Origin: JAIBJN01 sp963775625
GTDB taxonomy: Bacteria > Actinomycetota > Thermoleophilia > Gaiellales > Gaiellaceae
Assembly (NCBI GenBank): GCA_963775625.1
Contig: CAVZJM010000002.1
Coordinates: 186,001 to 250,000, forward strand
Direction: 5' to 3'
Length of the DNA: 64,000 bases
The position numbers and the translations under genes are program-made. Of the stretch, positions 61,183 through 64,000 are shown piece after piece. The notes below the pieces were generated by a model that was given only the letters and a program-made list of their open reading frames with translations, was not told the origin of the DNA and did not search any database. Position 1 is the first letter of the stretch. Each line of letters begins with the position of its first letter.

Positions 61183-61934
61183 AGCTCGTCCTCCACGAGC
61201 TCCGCGCGCAGCAGCTCCTCTTCTGGCGAAACCGCGAGGCGGCCTTCTTCAGCTTCCTCTTCCCGATCCTGCTGCTCCTCCTCATCGGGTCCGTCTACGG
61301 GGACGAGCCCATCGAGGGCGTGAGCGCACCGACCTTCCTCCTGATCGGGCTGCTCGGGTACGGCGTGTCGGCCAACGCCTTCGCCGCGCTGGCAATCACC
61401 CTCGTCGTCCGGCGGGAGGCCGGGCTCCTGAAGCGGGTGCGGGGAACGCCGCTCGGCCCGGGCCCGTACTTGACCGCCGTGATCGGCTCGACCGTCGTCG
61501 TCATCGCGCTGCAGGTGATCGCGCAGCTCCTCCTCGGCGTCTACGTCCTCGGCGCCGACTGGCCCGACGACCCGTTCGTCTTCGCGTTCGCGATCTTGCT
61601 CGGGGCAGCGGCCTTCGCCGCGCTGGGGCTCGCCGTGACGACCGTCGTCCGCACCGCCGAGGGATCATCGGCCGTCGTCAACGCGATCTACCTGCCGATG
61701 GCCTTCATCTCCGGCGTCTTCTTCTCGACGGACGAGATGCCCGCCTTCCTGCAGGCGATCGCGGAGGTGCTGCCGCTCACGTACTTCCTCGACCTCATCC
61801 GCGCCTCCTTCCTGGCAGGCGAAGGGCTCGGCGCGTCGGCCACCGCGGTGCTGTCTCTCTGGGGCCTCGCCGGTCTCGTGATCGCCATCCGGGGGTTCCG
61901 CTGGGAGCCACGCGAGGGAGTCGCAGACACGTAG
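61179..61934 (+). CDS. ABC-2 type membrane permease
   Basis: This 251-residue protein has six helices and the ABC-2 pattern: an N-terminal LLFWRNREAAFFSFLFPILL, a middle RVRGTPLGPGPYL and the late MAFISGVFFSTDEMPAFLQ, PLTYFLDLIR. It starts at ATG 61179 inside the ATPase stop. Substrate unknown. A 7-bp hairpin follows the stop immediately. Confidence 0.9.
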   Translation: MKLVLHELRAQQLLFWRNREAAFFSFLFPILLLLLIGSVYGDEPIEGVSAPTFLLIGLLGYGVSANAFAALAITLVVRREAGLLKRVRGTPLGPGPYLTAVIGSTVVVIALQVIAQLLLGVYVLGADWPDDPFVFAFAILLGAAAFAALGLAVTTVVRTAEGSSAVVNAIYLPMAFISGVFFSTDEMPAFLQAIAEVLPLTYFLDLIRASFLAGEGLGASATAVLSLWGLAGLVIAIRGFRWEPREGVADT

Positions 61935-61935
61935 A

Positions 61936-61955
61936 CATCCCCGTTTCGGGGGATG
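61936..61955 (+). terminator. Hairpin directly after the ABC-2 permease stop
   Basis: CATCCCC, six bases, GGGGATG: a 7-bp stem just downstream of the permease TAG. The 3' arm contains the first ATG of the protease gene (61953). If this is the terminator of the ABC unit, the protease is more likely to start at ATG 62028. Confidence 0.45.
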
Positions 61956-64000
61956 AGCGGGAGAAGGCTTGGCTCCGAATCGACCAGTGTGGAGCCGCCG
62001 CCGCTGGATCAGGCACGGCCAACGCCTATGGAGGAGGCTCCAGGGTCGCCGCTGAAGGTCGTCGCCCTCGGGCTGCTCGGCTATGTCTATGCGATCGCGG
62101 TCTTCCTCGGCCTCCTCGCCGTGGGCATCGGCGCCATCCTCCTTCTTCCCAGTCCCGGAGTGGCTCTCTGGGTGACCATTCCTCTCGCCCTCGTCGCGGT
62201 GGGCGTGTTCCGCGCGGTCTGGGTGCGGAGCCCGGAGCCCGCGGGAATCAGGCTCGAGGAGCACGTGGCCCCCGAGCTCTTCGAGTGCCTGCGCGGGCTG
62301 AGACGCGAGCTCCGGGCGCCCCGGATCCACGAGGTGTGGGTCGACGGCGGGTTCAACGCCGCCGTGGCTCAGTATCCGCGGCTCGGGATCGTCGGTCCCT
62401 ACCGCAACATCCTCCTCGTCGGCTTGCCGCTCATGCTCGCGCTCACAGAGAGCGAGCTGCGGGCGGTCCTCGCTCACGAGCTGGGTCACGTGTCGCGCCG
62501 TCACGGCCGACTCGGGGCCTGGGTCTACCGCCTGCGGGTCACCTGGGAGCGCCTGAGCCTGCACATGGAGGCGGTGGGCACCTGGAGCGCGCTCCTCGTC
62601 CGGCCGTTCGTCCGCTGGTACGTCCCCCGGTTCGAACAGGCTTCGCTCGCCCTCGCCCGCGCGCACGAGCACGAGGCGGACCGCGCCACGGTGCTCGCCG
62701 TGGGATCGGAAACGGCCGCGAGCACTCTCGCACGGATCGAGATCGGGAACGCCCTCCTCGCCGAGCGCTTCTGGCCGGAGCTCTGGAGACGCGCCGATCG
62801 CGAGCCCGAGCCGCCGCCGTTGATCGACCTCATGGCCCGCGCGCTGCGGGATGCCGGAGCGGACCCAGACGCCGACCGCTGGCTCACCGCCGCGCTCGAC
62901 GTCGCGCCGACGGGAGGCTCGACGCATCCGCCCCTCCGCGCGCGCCTGGCCATGCTCGGTGTCGATCCCGAGCATGCACGGCCTCGGCCGGCCCGCGTCA
63001 CGATGCCCGCGGCGGAGACCCTGCTCGGCGCCGAGCGGGAGGACGCGCTGATCGGCCTCCTCGACTCGCTTTGGCGAGAGGAGGCAGGCCCGACCTGGCG
63101 CGAGCACCACGAGAGCGCACGCGCAGCCGAGGCGAAGCTCGCCGACCTCGAGGCCCACGGCGACTGGTACTCGCTGCCGCTCGAGGAACTTCAGATCTAC
63201 GCAGGGCTCGTCAGCAGGTTTCGCGGCCTCGAGGACGCCCGTCCCGCCTGGGAGCGCGTGCTGGCGCTCGCGCCCGAGAGCGAGCGCGGCCAGGCGCTCC
63301 TTGCCCTCGGCGAGCTCGCAGCGGAGCGGGACGACCCGAGCGCGGAGGAACTGCTCGAGCAGGCCGCCAGCCTCGAGCCGCTCTACGCGCCTCACGCCCT
63401 CGCGACGCTCGCCGAGTCGCTGGCACGGATGGGCAGACGCGCGGAGGCCGCCGCCTGCCGCCGGCGCGCGGCGGAGACACAGGCCCTGGTCGAGCACGCC
63501 CACGCCGAGCGCTCTCGCCTGACGCCGGCCGACGAGGTCGTCGAGCACGGCCTCCCCTCAGAAGCCGTCCGCGAGATCGCAGCCGTGCTCGACCGAAACG
63601 ACATCGCCCGCGCGTACCTCGCCCGCAAGGCGCCGGAGGCGCTCGCCGACCACTATCCGGTCTACGTCGTCGGCTACGTGCGGCGGGGCCGCGCCCTTCG
63701 CCTCGAGGGGCGGGGCGCAAGGGGAGAGATCGAGGCCGAGCTCTTCGAGCAGCTCGAGCAGGTCATGCCAGGACCGTTCTGGCTCGTGGATCTCACCGAG
63801 GACTCGAGCCGGCTCCATCGGCGGCTTCGCGGCCTCCCGGAGGCCTGCATCGTCCGCCGCGGCTACACGGCACGGCCGCTCGCGCGCGTGGCTCCCGTGC
63901 TCGCCGGCATCCTTCTCGTGGTCGCTCTGGTGGCCCGGTTCGTCGAGGACGACAAGCCGGCGACACCGCTCGCACCGACGCAGTCCGCAGCGGTCGCGGC
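61953..64000 (+). CDS. Membrane M48-family metalloprotease with TPR-like region, 3' end outside the window
   Basis: The frame is open from ATG 61953 to the window end without a stop. Near the N-terminus there are two membrane helices (GLLGYVYAIAVFLGLLAVGI and ALWVTIPLALVAVGVFRAVW). The zinc site is AVLAHELGHVSRRH (HExxH), with the third ligand glutamate in ARAHEHEADRATV, typical of M48 (HtpX/Oma1) peptidases. After this come alpha-helical repeats (ALGELAAERDDPSAEELLEQ and neighbours) like TPR, and another membrane helix near 63,900 (VAPVLAGILLVVALVARFV). It should be a membrane quality-control protease. ATG 62028 is an alternative start, favoured if the hairpin over 61953 is a terminator. Confidence 0.85.
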   Translation, partial: MSGRRLGSESTSVEPPPLDQARPTPMEEAPGSPLKVVALGLLGYVYAIAVFLGLLAVGIGAILLLPSPGVALWVTIPLALVAVGVFRAVWVRSPEPAGIRLEEHVAPELFECLRGLRRELRAPRIHEVWVDGGFNAAVAQYPRLGIVGPYRNILLVGLPLMLALTESELRAVLAHELGHVSRRHGRLGAWVYRLRVTWERLSLHMEAVGTWSALLVRPFVRWYVPRFEQASLALARAHEHEADRATVLAVGSETAASTLARIEIGNALLAERFWPELWRRADREPEPPPLIDLMARALRDAGADPDADRWLTAALDVAPTGGSTHPPLRARLAMLGVDPEHARPRPARVTMPAAETLLGAEREDALIGLLDSLWREEAGPTWREHHESARAAEAKLADLEAHGDWYSLPLEELQIYAGLVSRFRGLEDARPAWERVLALAPESERGQALLALGELAAERDDPSAEELLEQAASLEPLYAPHALATLAESLARMGRRAEAAACRRRAAETQALVEHAHAERSRLTPADEVVEHGLPSEAVREIAAVLDRNDIARAYLARKAPEALADHYPVYVVGYVRRGRALRLEGRGARGEIEAELFEQLEQVMPGPFWLVDLTEDSSRLHRRLRGLPEACIVRRGYTARPLARVAPVLAGILLVVALVARFVEDDKPATPLAPTQSAAVA

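Noticed and set aside
1..64000. tRNA, rRNA, CRISPR, phage or transposase genes
   Set aside because: I looked for conserved tRNA arms, evenly spaced repeats and transposase or integrase motifs and found none that I could support.

Overview
The window is high-GC bacterial DNA. Dense, overlapping genes with many GTG/TTG starts, a RsrA-type anti-sigma factor beside an ECF sigma factor, and many acyl-CoA and amine catabolism genes suggest a soil-type actinobacterium, possibly Thermoleophilia/Gaiellales. That placement is inferred from gene content, not from a marker gene. I saw no rRNA, tRNA, CRISPR, phage or insertion sequence. No gene-free stretch exceeds about 300 bases.

Layout. 1-4.7 kb: envelope/regulatory genes (HTH-LytR_C protein, ECF sigma/anti-sigma pair, metal-binding domain protein, YbdK ligase, HtrA protease). 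4.9-10.7 kb, minus strand: three overlapping genes, read as alpha-oxoamine synthase -> membrane GAF-PAS-GGDEF-EAL protein -> MFS exporter. 10.8-14.8 kb: secreted protein, ABC exporter, small membrane protein, DEAD-box helicase. 14.95-25.5 kb, plus strand: a long operon with an OsmC protein, three different amide hydrolases (creatininase family, C45, S66), an oligopeptide-type ABC importer and an amidohydrolase. 25.5-29.7 kb: AAA ATPase, Rieske/amidohydrolase pair, serine beta-lactamase-fold hydrolase. 29.7-33.8 kb: CocE-type hydrolase downstream of a full-length but heavily decayed trimethylamine-dehydrogenase-like pseudogene. 33.9-46.2 kb, plus strand: a tightly packed ten-gene operon with a TPP decarboxylase-like enzyme, two aminotransferases, a polyamine-type ABC importer, a Rieske oxygenase, an intact TMADH-family dehydrogenase and an enoyl-CoA hydratase. 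46.2-54.3 kb: MOSC protein, two SDRs, 2-hydroxyacid dehydrogenase, thioesterase, two acyl-CoA dehydrogenases and an NDP-forming acyl-CoA synthetase. 54.4-58.7 kb: FAD amine oxidase, histidine phosphatase, then a TPP riboswitch controlling an NCS1 permease, a PfkB kinase and an Asp-box protein. 58.9-64 kb: PhzF, GNAT, an ABC-2 exporter and an M48 metalloprotease that runs off the end.

How the parts work together (inference). The plus-strand operons look like nutrient modules. One takes up and hydrolyses an amide or peptide compound. The other takes up a cationic amine and removes its nitrogen through transaminases, a Rieske monooxygenase and a flavin amine dehydrogenase. The riboswitch cluster looks like salvage of the thiamine precursor HMP. 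The three-gene minus-strand cluster could be a small-molecule signal system: synthase, c-di-GMP sensor and exporter.

Sequence quality. Seven otherwise intact genes need one or two single bases removed to read through, and all eight events are +1 insertions, mostly in short homopolymers. They look more like sequencing or assembly errors than mutations. The pseudogene at 31.7-33.8 kb is different: it has indels in both directions plus three nonsense codons.
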